From Nostoc cf. commune SO-36 (lineage in GTDB: Bacteria > Cyanobacteriota > Cyanobacteriia > Cyanobacteriales > Nostocaceae), in contig NZ_AP025732.1 in assembly GCF_023734775.1 (NCBI RefSeq), forward strand, positions 4,245,001 to 4,282,500: a stretch of DNA of 37,500 nt, written 5' to 3'. The notes under the pieces were generated by a model that saw only the letters and a program-made list of their open reading frames with translations, did not search any database and was not told the DNA's origin. Made by a program: the position numbers and the translations under genes. This document shows, piece after piece, positions 1 to 13,434 of the stretch (position 1 is its first letter; each line of letters opens with the position of its first letter).

Positions 1-401
1 CTTAAAAATGCTGATCTAACTACTGCTTAGTTTCTGCTTCTTTTTCAATGATTCAACTTAACTCAGCCTCTAAAAGAAGTTGGGTCACTTTCTCTTGCCT
101 TCTATTCATTGCTGCTAAATGCAAATTAGTCCAAACTCAAGAAATTAAATACCCTTTGTTTGAGTGAGGCAATTACGCGAAGTAACTAAACATATATCAG
201 AAAGTCAAATTGTTTTCTTCGTCTGCTAGATATTGGTAGTATCCTTTCATAAAGTAGCTTTTAGTTTTCTGACAGAATAAATATCAATCCTTTGCTATTA
301 CAGCAGTTTTCGATCAAACCCACTACAAAATAAATCCTAAAACAAACCCCAGTATTGCTTTCAGTAGTTTTATCTGTGGCACGTTTGATTGCAATTTGCT
401 G
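1..401. other. Left flank of the IS630 copy, no convincing gene
   Basis: No intact gene is supported here. On the minus strand a short open stretch runs from the IS630 boundary to about position 261 (KRATDKTTESNTG... reading), and another 26-codon stretch ends near position 56. Both lack a recognisable domain and a start outside the transposon. They could be the tail of a gene cut by the IS630 insertion, but I cannot identify it. Confidence 0.4.
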
Positions 402-1118
402 TAAGTACCTATGCAAAATTAATTGTATATTCTTTTCCAAATTCTCGAATGACTTTTTCAACATAGTTAACTAAATTCTGCAAACTAGAGTAAGCATCTA
501 TTTCTATCCATTCATATTTCATAAATCGCCAGAGAATTTCTATTAAGTTCAGTTGTGGAGAATAGGATGGTAACAAAAAGATTTCTAAATTTTTCTGCTT
601 CCATTCGCTGATTTTATCCTGGTTTTTTTTGCTTCTATGAAATGATGCCTTATCCATAACTACCACCGTTTTTATGTGGATATTTTCCGCAAATTTATCA
701 AGACAGGATATAACTACTTCACTTGTAATTCTGCCTTCAAATATATAGGCATCTAATTCTTGATGAATATTCATTAAACCAAGTACATTTAGTCTACGGC
801 TTCGACTACTGTTGATGGTAATATTTTCTCCTTTTTCTTGCCATCCATAAGGTACGTAAGGCGTTAAAAAAAACCGCTTTCATCTAAATATCTTAAATCA
901 ATTTCACCACGTTTTTCTTGTTATTTTAGTTTGGTAAGTACTAACTGTTTTTCCTTGTATTCTAAGGGGTCTGGTTCCAGGGTAAGCGCATCTAATTTTG
1001 TAGTTAAAATGACAGATTGTTTTGCACAATTGTGATCTTAAAAAGAAGATTTAAGCATTAAAGACATTCAGTAGTAGGCTAATAATCAAAGCATCTATCT
1101 AGCATCAGAGGCAGTCTC

Positions 1119-1946
1119 ATGGCATCAGGTTTAAAATCTTCAAAACCAACGATTAAAACCTCAAAAAAATTGAGTATAGCCAATGCGCTAGCACTAACAG
1201 AACAGATGGAATTAATTTTTAGCGAAATAGAAGACCCTCGTGTAGAAAGAACCCGTGTCCATTTGTTAACAGATATTTTAATAATTGCAATACTATCAGT
1301 GATTGCAGGAGCCAATGGATGGGAGGACATGGAAAATTATGGATTGAGTAAATACGAATGGTTAGAGCAGTTTTTAGCTTTACCTGAAGGCATTCCAAGC
1401 GCAGATACATTCCGACGAGTCTTTGAAGAAGAATCCAGAAGTCAGAATGGGCTAAACGCCCCGCTACCGCTAACAGGAGTCAGAATCAATTAGTGAGGGA
1501 TTCAGACCCGCCACTAATTGTAGACCACTAAATTTTTAATTTAGCGGGGGTGCAAAAACGCCCTTTATTCATTCGCCACTCGCACAGAATTCAATTCTGT
1601 TAGCGGATAGCTAAGGTTTAGCCCATTCTGGCTCCTGACTCCTGAATTCTGCTTTGATAAATTAGGGCAAGCTATCCGTCTCCACTGGGGCGTTGAAAAT
1701 GGATTGCATTGGAGTTTGGACGTTACGTTCAATGAAGATGCTTGCCGCGTCCGTACTGGTCATGCTCCACAAAACTTGTCGTTCCTGCGACGTATAGCAC
1801 TTAATGCACTAAATTTAGAGCGCTCGCTCAAGCGTAGTAATCGTCAAAAATCAAATCGAGCTGCTATGGATAACAACTATATGTTGACGATTCTTGCTAC
1901 TTGTTTATCACACCATCATGATGCTTCAAATGCTTCTTGTCAATAG
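1119..1946 (+). pseudogene. ISAs1-family transposase with its catalytic core deleted
   Basis: The N-terminal part (1119 to about 1436) has the DDE_Tnp_1-associated domain: FSEIEDPRVERTRVH, ILIIAILSVIAGANGWEDME and PSADTFRRVFE. The C-terminal part (about 1657-1946) resumes with AIRLHWGVENGLHWSLDV, TFNEDACRVRTGHAP and the LRRIALNAL helix. Family members are about 370-380 aa, so roughly 170-200 aa carrying the first catalytic aspartates are missing. The gap is filled by a structured repeat (1443-1630), and the first fragment runs into a stop at 1491-1493 inside that repeat. The protein cannot be active. Confidence 0.85.
1443..1630. repeat. MITE-like structured repeat inside the ISAs1 copy
   Basis: Ends are a perfect 15-bp inverted repeat, CAGAATGGGCTAAAC at 1443-1457 and its complement at 1616-1630. 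Inside are further nested stems: CCGCTAACAG (1467-1476) with CTGTTAGCGG (1597-1606), CAATTAGTG (1487-1495) with CACTAATTG (1512-1520), a CTAAAT/ATTTAG stem near 1527-1543, and CAGAATTCAATTCTG near 1585. The flanks carry GACTCCTGA / GAGTCAG motifs, a well-known dispersed repeat type in Nostoc genomes. No coding potential. It is best read as a non-autonomous palindromic element. Confidence 0.7.
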
Positions 1947-2490
1947 GGTTTGAGATGCGCTTACCCTGGGTCTGGTTCTCCGGCTAATCCCCTTTTAAAT
2001 TTTCTCCAGGTCATGGTCAAACTTTTTAATATCCGTTTTACTGTATCTTTACTAACTATTATTCCCCATTCTTCCCTAATTTTTGCCAATACTTTTTTTA
2101 AATCTTTTGGGAATAGTTTTACCCATTCTTTTATTTTTTGCTTTTGTTCTTCATTAAAAGTTGGTTTCCTCCCCCTTCCTTTTTGATTATATAATCCTAA
2201 TAATCTTTTATCTTCCCAATCGTTCATCCAGTTATATACAGTAACTCTGCTTACTTGAAAAAGTTCTATCAATTCAGGAATTGTTTTGCCTTGATAGCTT
2301 AATAAAATACATGCGCTCTTTGCCTAACTTGATAATGTACACTTTGTTTATATATTGTCTCTAATAATTTGGCTGTGTCAAAAGTCAAATCTCTAATAAA
2401 TCGCATATTTTCTCTCTTTATTACTATTAATAATTTATTTTATAAAATTATTTTTATAAATGTATAATTAATTTTGCTGAAGTACTTATT

Positions 2491-3311
2491 ATGATGGATA
2501 TGAATTTAAAGCAAGGAATTTCTAAGCATCCTGCGGAGTTAATTCTGACACATCCTGGAGTAACAAAACATGTGATCGATATTTGTGTATATAGCGGTAT
2601 GCAGTTGAGTGAGATACAAAAACTTTGCTGAAATGATTTGACAGTAAGGACTTTGGTGTTTTCATCCAATCGATAACCGCTATATAACTTTAAGGAATGT
2701 TTTGACATCTTTGCAAATGACTGGATTACTTTTGCGTTTATCCGACAGTGGCCTGGACAGGAGGACAAAACTGAGAGTGACCGTGCTTACAGAATTCTAA
2801 ATGAACTTAAGTGCGAGCCTTGGGTGTTAGATGGAGTTTCCGGTAATGGGCCAAAAAATTGGGCAAAAAACGCTCCTCCTCCAGATAAAAGACAAACATG
2901 TTTTACTTGCAGTATTGCCATTAATTCACCTGTTAAACGTTAGGAAGATTTAAGATAATTTAGACTTTCTCTCCTGAATAGTGGTTTTTTTGGAGTGGAT
3001 AGTGAAAAGTTAGAACGTGTAACCCATGAAGTTAAGCAGCATTTTGGATGTCTTATTTATAATCAAGAGGATAAACGATGGATGGAAGTTTTTAAAATCG
3101 CAAATCAGATTGCATCGACAAGTTTATAAAGGACTTGATTGAATTTGATCGAGGTTTTAGCGAACTCCCTTTTGAAGTTCTTGTTTCATTTGCTAACAGT
3201 ACTCAAGAAAAATTCGGCAAACTGCCAGCACCGATAGATGAAAATTGGGAGGAAGTTGTGTGGCTTGCCTCAATTGAGTTAATTGATGATCCAGAAAATT
3301 CCTATGATTAA
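2491..3311 (+). pseudogene. Unrecognised gene remnant with four in-frame stops, overlapping the methyltransferase start
   Basis: From ATG 2491 one reading frame continues to about 3107. It is interrupted only by TGA 2629-2631, TAA 2674-2676, TAG 2941-2943 and TAA 2956-2958. A one-base loss between about 3096 and 3108 then shifts the frame, which runs to TAA 3309-3311. Patched together this is about 270 codons. Readable stretches include FANDWITFAFIRQWPGQ, SDRAYRILNELKCEPWVLDG and IEFDRGFSELPFEVLVSFAN. I do not recognise the family. The final codons overlap the ATG of the downstream methyltransferase (3304) by 8 nt, so the two were probably co-translated. The 5 prime end touches the IS630 boundary, so the true start may have been lost. 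All four stops could come from CAA, CAG or CGA by C-to-T change. Confidence 0.6.
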
Positions 3312-5031
3312 AGAACTAAAGTCTCCTCTTCGATATCCAGGGGGAAAGCAGAAGGATATACCGTTTTTGTCCGAAGTCATTGATCGAGTTAATACAACAC
3401 TTGGTATTAAAGAATTCCGTGAACCCTTTCTCGGTGGTGGTAGCGTTTTACTATATGCAATTGCAAACTTATCTGCGGAGTTGTATTGGGGAAATGATGC
3501 TCATTCTTTATTGATGGATTTTTGGTGTCAAACTCAAGAGGATGTTGAATCTCTTTGTAAACTGGTCACTGATCTCCGCATAGCTTACAGTGGACCAAAG
3601 CATAAAAGTTCGGAATGGACGCAATTCCGTAGTGACTATCTCAAAATGCTTGAGACATTACCAAATAATCGTCTACACCGTGCTGCAAAATTTTTTATTT
3701 TGAATCGAAGCACTTCTAGTGAAACAACTGAATCTGGTGGACTAACGCCGTTAGCATACTGTGACCGTTTTACAGTTTCGAGTATTGAAAGGTTACGTGC
3801 ATTAAATGAGTGCTTAAAAAAGGTTATCTTTACTTCTCAGGATTACCAAGAACTTATTCGCAAGCCAGGAAAAAACGTCTTTATTTTTCTTGATCCTCCA
3901 TATTTGTCAGCCGAAGCATCAAAATTATACGGTAAATCAGGAAATTTACACACAGGCTTTAATCACGGTTTATTAGCAGCAGAACTAAGGAATTGTCCTC
4001 ATAATTGGTTAATGACGATTGACAATTCTCCTGGAATTCTTGATTTATATTCTTGGGCTAATATTTATCCTTGGGAAAAGCTATATAGCATGACAAATGC
4101 AGAAGGACGCAAATCCAAAGGAGGAAAAGAGTTACTAGTGGCTAGCTTTAAAATTGCTACTACAGACTTATCTGATACCACATCAACAGTAGTATTTCTC
4201 CACAGTGAAAACGCTGATCCAAAGAAACTAAAGCCTCATCCACTCAATACTGAAATATACGGAACGGAAGATAATATATCAGATTTAATTGAATCAATCC
4301 GAGAAAAAGGATTTTTCCAAAACAATCCTATTTTGGTAACTCAACAAGGCCGAACCCTGCAAATCATTTCTGGGCATCGTCGTTGCCGAGCTGCTATCGA
4401 AGCTGATTTAGATCAAGTTCCTATTGTACGTGTTGGATCTGATCTCTCTAAAGTTGAAATCGAATCTCGTGTTCTTGATGAGAATTTACACCGTATCAAA
4501 GATGGATTTCAATTGTTACGGGAGTTTGAACACCGCAAGCGGATTGAGACAGCTAAACTTGTTAAATGCGAAGCAACGTATACAAATAACAAAGACGAAA
4601 ACGGTAAATTTCAAACAAACTCATCACTAGATGAATTTTGTGATGCTGCTGCTCATCCTTTAGGATATAGCGGACGAACACTAGAACATGGTGCTAATGC
4701 GCTTAGTATCGCAAGCCAATTAAATGATAAAGGATACATAGAAGAAGCACAGCAAATTATTAGCCTAATTCGGGCTAAAAAGTTTGATAATGCTTGGCAA
4801 CTAGCGCAAAGACAAAGAATTAATAAACAAACAAATACCAACCCAATTCAGGGTGAAATGTTCTTGGAAGTGAGTGAAAGACAGTGTTACATCAAAGGTA
4901 TTGCAGATGCAGACGCTGAGAAAATTATCAGTGAGTATGGTTATAACTACACTTATCTTATGAAATTAGTTCAGTTGATAGATAAACATATTCAAACAGA
5001 TAATTATGGATGGAATGATGCCGATTCGTAA
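3304..5031 (+). CDS. D12-class N6-adenine DNA methyltransferase fused to a ParB-like domain
   Basis: About 575 aa from ATG 3304, which aligns best with family starts (MIKELKSPLRYPGGK); starts at 3283 (TTG) or 3286 (ATG) would add 6-7 residues. Residues 1-285 are a Dam-like D12 methyltransferase (COG0338): PLRYPGGK at 8-15, EPFLGGGS at 40-47 (SAM-binding motif I) and the catalytic DPPY at 197-200. Residues about 295-400 are a ParB/sulfiredoxin-fold domain (KKLKPHPLN, ILVTQQG, ISGHRRCRAA, with SGHRR at 356-360). Then comes a helical region (LDENLHRIKDGFQLLREF) resembling the helix-turn-helix part of ParB/KorB-like proteins. All key motifs look intact. The target site is unknown and no cognate nuclease is visible. 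Position next to IS remnants and a broken coupled gene suggests a phage, plasmid or ICE origin. Alternatives: an orphan protective methylase, or a partition or regulatory protein. Confidence 0.88.
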   Translation: MIKELKSPLRYPGGKQKDIPFLSEVIDRVNTTLGIKEFREPFLGGGSVLLYAIANLSAELYWGNDAHSLLMDFWCQTQEDVESLCKLVTDLRIAYSGPKHKSSEWTQFRSDYLKMLETLPNNRLHRAAKFFILNRSTSSETTESGGLTPLAYCDRFTVSSIERLRALNECLKKVIFTSQDYQELIRKPGKNVFIFLDPPYLSAEASKLYGKSGNLHTGFNHGLLAAELRNCPHNWLMTIDNSPGILDLYSWANIYPWEKLYSMTNAEGRKSKGGKELLVASFKIATTDLSDTTSTVVFLHSENADPKKLKPHPLNTEIYGTEDNISDLIESIREKGFFQNNPILVTQQGRTLQIISGHRRCRAAIEADLDQVPIVRVGSDLSKVEIESRVLDENLHRIKDGFQLLREFEHRKRIETAKLVKCEATYTNNKDENGKFQTNSSLDEFCDAAAHPLGYSGRTLEHGANALSIASQLNDKGYIEEAQQIISLIRAKKFDNAWQLAQRQRINKQTNTNPIQGEMFLEVSERQCYIKGIADADAEKIISEYGYNYTYLMKLVQLIDKHIQTDNYGWNDADS

Positions 5032-5132
5032 AATATTTTTGTACATCAAGCAAGTTTTTAGTTTAGTAATTCTAAGCTTATCTCGCTATAAATTAAAAAG
5101 TTTTTCTTTAAAGAGCCATCCCTTCTGTAAAA

Positions 5133-5951
5133 ATGGTGTTTACTACACCTTTAATTGTTGAATTTCAGCAAATGCCACTTGAACTACAAAATCTCACGGG
5201 CGGCTACGCTTTGACACCAATTGTCCAAGACATTAACCTCACTCTGCAAACAGGAGAATGGTTGAGTTTAGTTGGTGCTAATGGCTCAGGTAAATCTACT
5301 TTACTCAAATTGGTGAGTCGTATTCTCTCGCCACAACATGGAACAGTGCTACTTGATGGCAAAGCAATTCACTCTCAACCCCCAAATCTAGTTGCACAGA
5401 AACTGGCATTACTACCGCAACAAGAAACGGTTCCCGTTGGCTTAACAGTGCGACAATTAGTAAGTTTAGGACGCACACCGCATCAAACTTGGTGGCAATG
5501 GGAATTAAACGCTGGAGATCGGCTCAAAGTTGAAGTTGCAATTAAAAAGACGCAATTAGAAAAATTAAGCGATCGCTTGGTCGAACAACTCTCAGGTGGT
5601 GAAAGACAACGCGCCTTTTTAGCTCTAGCACTAGCGCAAGAACCAAAAGTTTTACTATTAGATGAACCTACAACTTTTTTAGATATCAGCTATCAATTGC
5701 AACTATTGGAACTGCTTAAAGAACTGAATCAGCAGCAGGAATTAACTATTGTCACAGTTTTACACGAACTGAATTTAGCAGCACGGTATAGTTCCCGCAT
5801 TGCATTATTAAAACAGGGTCATATTTGGGAAGTTGGTACACCTGAAGAAGTTCTGACACCAAATGCGATCGCACAAGTATTTGGTGTAGAATCTGTGATT
5901 ATTAACACACCCGTTGGTTTACAAGTTTGTGCCATTTCTGCTGTTTCATAA
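5133..5951 (+). CDS. ABC transporter ATP-binding protein, FecE/BtuD-like
   Basis: Cytoplasmic ATPase of the iron-siderophore / heme / cobalamin importer type (COG1120). Counting from 5133: Walker A GANGSGKST at 48-56, Q-loop LPQQ near 94-97, signature LSGGERQR at 153-160, Walker B KVLLLDEPT at 172-180, and the H-loop histidine in VLHE near 211. The length of 272 aa fits. An internal ATG at 5172 (MPLELQNLTGGY) matches where family members usually begin, and neither start has a clear Shine-Dalgarno, so the start is uncertain. No permease or binding-protein gene lies beside it, so it must work with partners elsewhere. The substrate cannot be told from this subunit. Confidence 0.85.
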   Translation: MVFTTPLIVEFQQMPLELQNLTGGYALTPIVQDINLTLQTGEWLSLVGANGSGKSTLLKLVSRILSPQHGTVLLDGKAIHSQPPNLVAQKLALLPQQETVPVGLTVRQLVSLGRTPHQTWWQWELNAGDRLKVEVAIKKTQLEKLSDRLVEQLSGGERQRAFLALALAQEPKVLLLDEPTTFLDISYQLQLLELLKELNQQQELTIVTVLHELNLAARYSSRIALLKQGHIWEVGTPEEVLTPNAIAQVFGVESVIINTPVGLQVCAISAVS

Positions 5952-6131
5952 TGAATCAATTACAGTTATGGCTTTTAATCTACGTGGGTTAAATGATAGG
6001 AAGAAACATTTTTCATTTTTAAAATAATAAATCAAATGTGATTGTAGGCAAAAAACTACCTTAAGCAGACATCTTTAAAGCTGCATAGCGTTTATGCCAA
6101 GCAAGCAATAACATTCATCTAAACACTTGAA

Positions 6132-6165
6132 TACTCCATCTATTTACAGGATGGGGTATTTAATT
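6132..6165. terminator. Hairpin between the convergent ABC ATPase and GIY-YIG genes
   Basis: AATACTCCATC, a short loop, then GATGGGGTATT forms a stem of about 10 bp with one mismatch, followed on the plus strand by TTAATT. It lies between two convergent genes and may end transcription from either side. The T-tract is weak. Confidence 0.4.
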
Positions 6166-6196
6166 GGAGAAATAATGAGAGGGCTGAACACTCATC

Positions 6197-6859
6197 CTAA
6201 GACTTGGTTTCTTGTGTCTGTGCGTCAATAATTACACTCCAGTCATCATTTGTCACAGCAGCTTCAAGTTGACGCTGACGTTCGGCTATACTCGCATCTA
6301 TTTTTTCAGACTCTTTAGAGAGGGTTGTGTCAGCCATTGCTTTCCGCAGTTTTAGCTTTTTCTCCTCGTAAGCTTGACGTTCCACCTGTGACATTACCGC
6401 CTTAGTAGCTTCGCCTACTGTGCTAGCCCACATTTCGCTATCAGTTGCATTACCAGGTGGTGTGCTTTCAAGTTCTGCTATCCACTCATCTCGCAAATCT
6501 TCCATTTGTTGACGCTTGGAGAACTTGAATGCTTGCACGCGCACAAAAGCACACTTTTGCTGACCATTTTGGCGAAGATGGGCGTTTAGGGAAAGCAACA
6601 CATTCCGAGAATAGCCAATGTACTGCGTGCGGCGTTGTGCGTCTAATACTGCGTAAACACCAGCAATTTTAGCGTTCTGAGCAGATGCACTCCAAGCTTC
6701 AAGGTCAATGATTTCAGTACCATTGTTTGCCAGTTCAGGGGTTATACTCACCTCAATAGCGGTGTGTTCGTCATCAGAACTATACAAAAATTCATGTAGC
6801 CCCTGGTGGTTTATAGGAACATTTTGATGTTCAATTAGCGGGTTGTGCTGAGTTTCCAT
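6197..6859 (-). CDS. GIY-YIG domain protein of cyanobacterial type
   Basis: 220 aa. Residues about 64-110 form a GIY-YIG nuclease-like core: AGVYAVLDAQ (the GIY element, GVY at 67-69), RTQYIGYSRN at 77-86 (the YIG element with downstream Arg85 and Asn86), and CAFVRVQAF. After it comes a PPGN motif (134-137), then a charged, probably coiled-coil C-terminus (about 160-210, rich in E/K/R/Q). GIY-YIG folds cut DNA in homing endonucleases, UvrC and Slx4-Slx1 complexes; the role of this cyanobacterial branch is not known to me. It is convergent with the ABC gene and downstream of rpoC2 on the same strand, separated from it by strong hairpins, so it is probably transcribed on its own. Confidence 0.7.
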   Translation of the reverse strand: METQHNPLIEHQNVPINHQGLHEFLYSSDDEHTAIEVSITPELANNGTEIIDLEAWSASAQNAKIAGVYAVLDAQRRTQYIGYSRNVLLSLNAHLRQNGQQKCAFVRVQAFKFSKRQQMEDLRDEWIAELESTPPGNATDSEMWASTVGEATKAVMSQVERQAYEEKKLKLRKAMADTTLSKESEKIDASIAERQRQLEAAVTNDDWSVIIDAQTQETKS

Positions 6860-7282
6860 CGTAGTTTATCTCCGAGTTATTAATTAGTCTGTTAGGTAAA
6901 GAAAAATGTTGTGAGAGGCTGGGTTTCTTAAGAAGGCATGGGTATCTATATTTCCTGCTAAGTTAATAACTTGCTGATTTAGAGGTAAGCTTTTCTGGAA
7001 ATGAGTGTGTCTTAAATCAACCAACCTTTCGCGATTGTGCATGGAATTACTGGCTTTTTTAAAGTTCGTGTTATTAAATAGTTACAAGCTTTAGATAAGT
7101 TTAAAATGTTTAACCGATTAATAAATAGTATTGATTGCTCGCCTTGTCAAGGTGTGAGATAGTTTTTTTATGAGTAATCAAGCAGACTCCTAATGAAACG
7201 TGGTTTATCACTGTCTTAACAGTAATAAACCACGTACTAGGCTTGATATTACCTTTTAATAGAGACTTGAAATTTTGTGTCT
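6860..7282. other. Intergenic region between rpoC2 and the GIY-YIG gene
   Basis: 423 bases with no supported ORF. It holds two hairpins just after rpoC2 (separate entries) and presumably the promoter of the GIY-YIG gene on the minus strand. I see no confident -35/-10 pair. The rest is AT-rich sequence without repeats that I recognise. Confidence 0.5.
7198..7235 (-). terminator. Strong hairpin downstream of rpoC2
   Basis: ACGTGGTTTAT, one mismatched base, ACTGT, a CTTA loop, ACAGT, one mismatched base, ATAAACCACGT: a 16-bp near-perfect stem. On the minus strand it is followed by TTTCATT. It sits about 50 nt past the rpoC2 stop and is the likely end of the rpoBC1C2 transcript. Confidence 0.65.

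Positions 7283-7287
<5 letters not shown>
7258..7287 (-). terminator. Hairpin overlapping the rpoC2 stop codon
   Basis: AATAGAGAC and GTCTCTATT pair in a 9-bp stem around an AT-rich loop. One arm contains the TAG stop of rpoC2 (7283-7285). Together with the 7198-7235 hairpin it makes a tandem 3 prime end structure. Confidence 0.45.
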
Positions 7288-11335
<4,048 letters not shown>

Positions 11336-11356
11336 TAATCATTAGTCCTGAGTCAT

Positions 11357-11438
11357 CAATAATTAATAATTCTTAATTCGTAGTTCGTAATTCGTATTTC
11401 ATTGCTTCAATTACGAATTACGAATTAGAAATTACGAA

Positions 11439-11440
<2 letters not shown>
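11357..11440. repeat. AATTACGAATT palindromic repeats in the rpoC1-rpoC2 spacer
   Basis: The spacer holds several copies of TTCGTAATT and AATTACGAATT in both orientations. They can fold on the transcript into a long hairpin (arms around 11366-11392 and 11400-11438). The repeat runs up to the rpoC1 stop codon. The same repeat type fills the rpoB-rpoC1 spacer. Confidence 0.8.
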
Positions 11441-13320
<1,880 letters not shown>

Positions 13321-13434
13321 ATTTAATTCGTAATTAACAATTTCTAATTCGTAATTTCGTAATTAACAATTTCTAATTCGTAATTCGTAATTCAAGAATT
13401 AATTACGAATTACGAATTATTAATTACGAATTAT
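13321..13434. repeat. AATTACGAATT palindromic repeats in the rpoB-rpoC1 spacer
   Basis: The 114-base spacer is almost wholly repeat. A unit of about 30 bases beginning TTCGTAATTAACAATTTC occurs about twice in direct orientation (13328-13385). Inverted copies AATTACGAATTA follow (13399-13432), so the transcript can form a long hairpin. No promoter is evident in it. Confidence 0.8.

Larger units (their letters stand above)
978..1968 (+). mobile_element. ISAs1-family insertion sequence nested in the IS630 copy
   Basis: Perfect 16-bp terminal inverted repeats CAGGGTAAGCGCATCT (978-993) and AGATGCGCTTACCCTG (1953-1968) bound a 991-bp element. It is flanked by an exact 10-bp direct repeat GGTCTGGTTC at 968-977 and 1969-1978, the target-site duplication. 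CAGGG-type ends and 8-10 bp duplications are typical of the ISAs1 family. The target lies inside the IS630 transposase codons (...AGEPDP...), so this insertion is younger than the IS630 copy. The element is shorter than usual for the family because its transposase core is gone. Confidence 0.88.
409..2406 (-). pseudogene. IS630-family transposase, split and frameshifted
   Basis: Minus-strand transposase starting at ATG 2404-2406 (MRFIRDLTF...). The N-terminal third (to about 1979) has the helix-turn-helix module (VSRVTVYNWMNDWE) and a basic GRGRKPTF stretch. The C-terminal part (409-967) has the DDE_3 core: a YLDESGF reading near 880, VVVMDKASFHRSK near 660, and LLPSYSPQLNLIE, whose E is the last catalytic acid. 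The damage is of four kinds: a one-base deletion near 2312 (a T lost after the RAH codons), the ISAs1 insertion between 968 and 1978, an in-frame TAA at about 926, and a frameshift in the T-run near 870. The family is certain, and the gene cannot give an intact protein. Confidence 0.85.
402..2488 (-). mobile_element. IS630-family insertion sequence, degraded and interrupted
   Basis: The ends are imperfect inverted repeats of about 28 bp. Reading inward, both ends begin TAAGTAC and share an identical GCAAAATTAATT block (left 402-429, right 2461-2488). The TA at each outer edge fits the TA target of the IS630/Tc1 group. Removing the nested ISAs1 copy and its extra target copy leaves about 1.09 kb, the normal size for IS630 elements. 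The transposase is read on the minus strand and is broken (see pseudogene entry), so the copy is dead unless helped in trans. Boundaries are inferred from the repeats. Confidence 0.8.

Noticed and set aside
261..464. 67-codon minus-strand ORF at the left IS630 edge
   Set aside because: Begins inside the transposon end and reads through it; may include a cut gene tail but nothing recognisable.
2454..2768. 104-codon minus-strand ORF
   Set aside because: Opposite the decayed plus-strand frame, crosses the IS630 end, and contains no motif.
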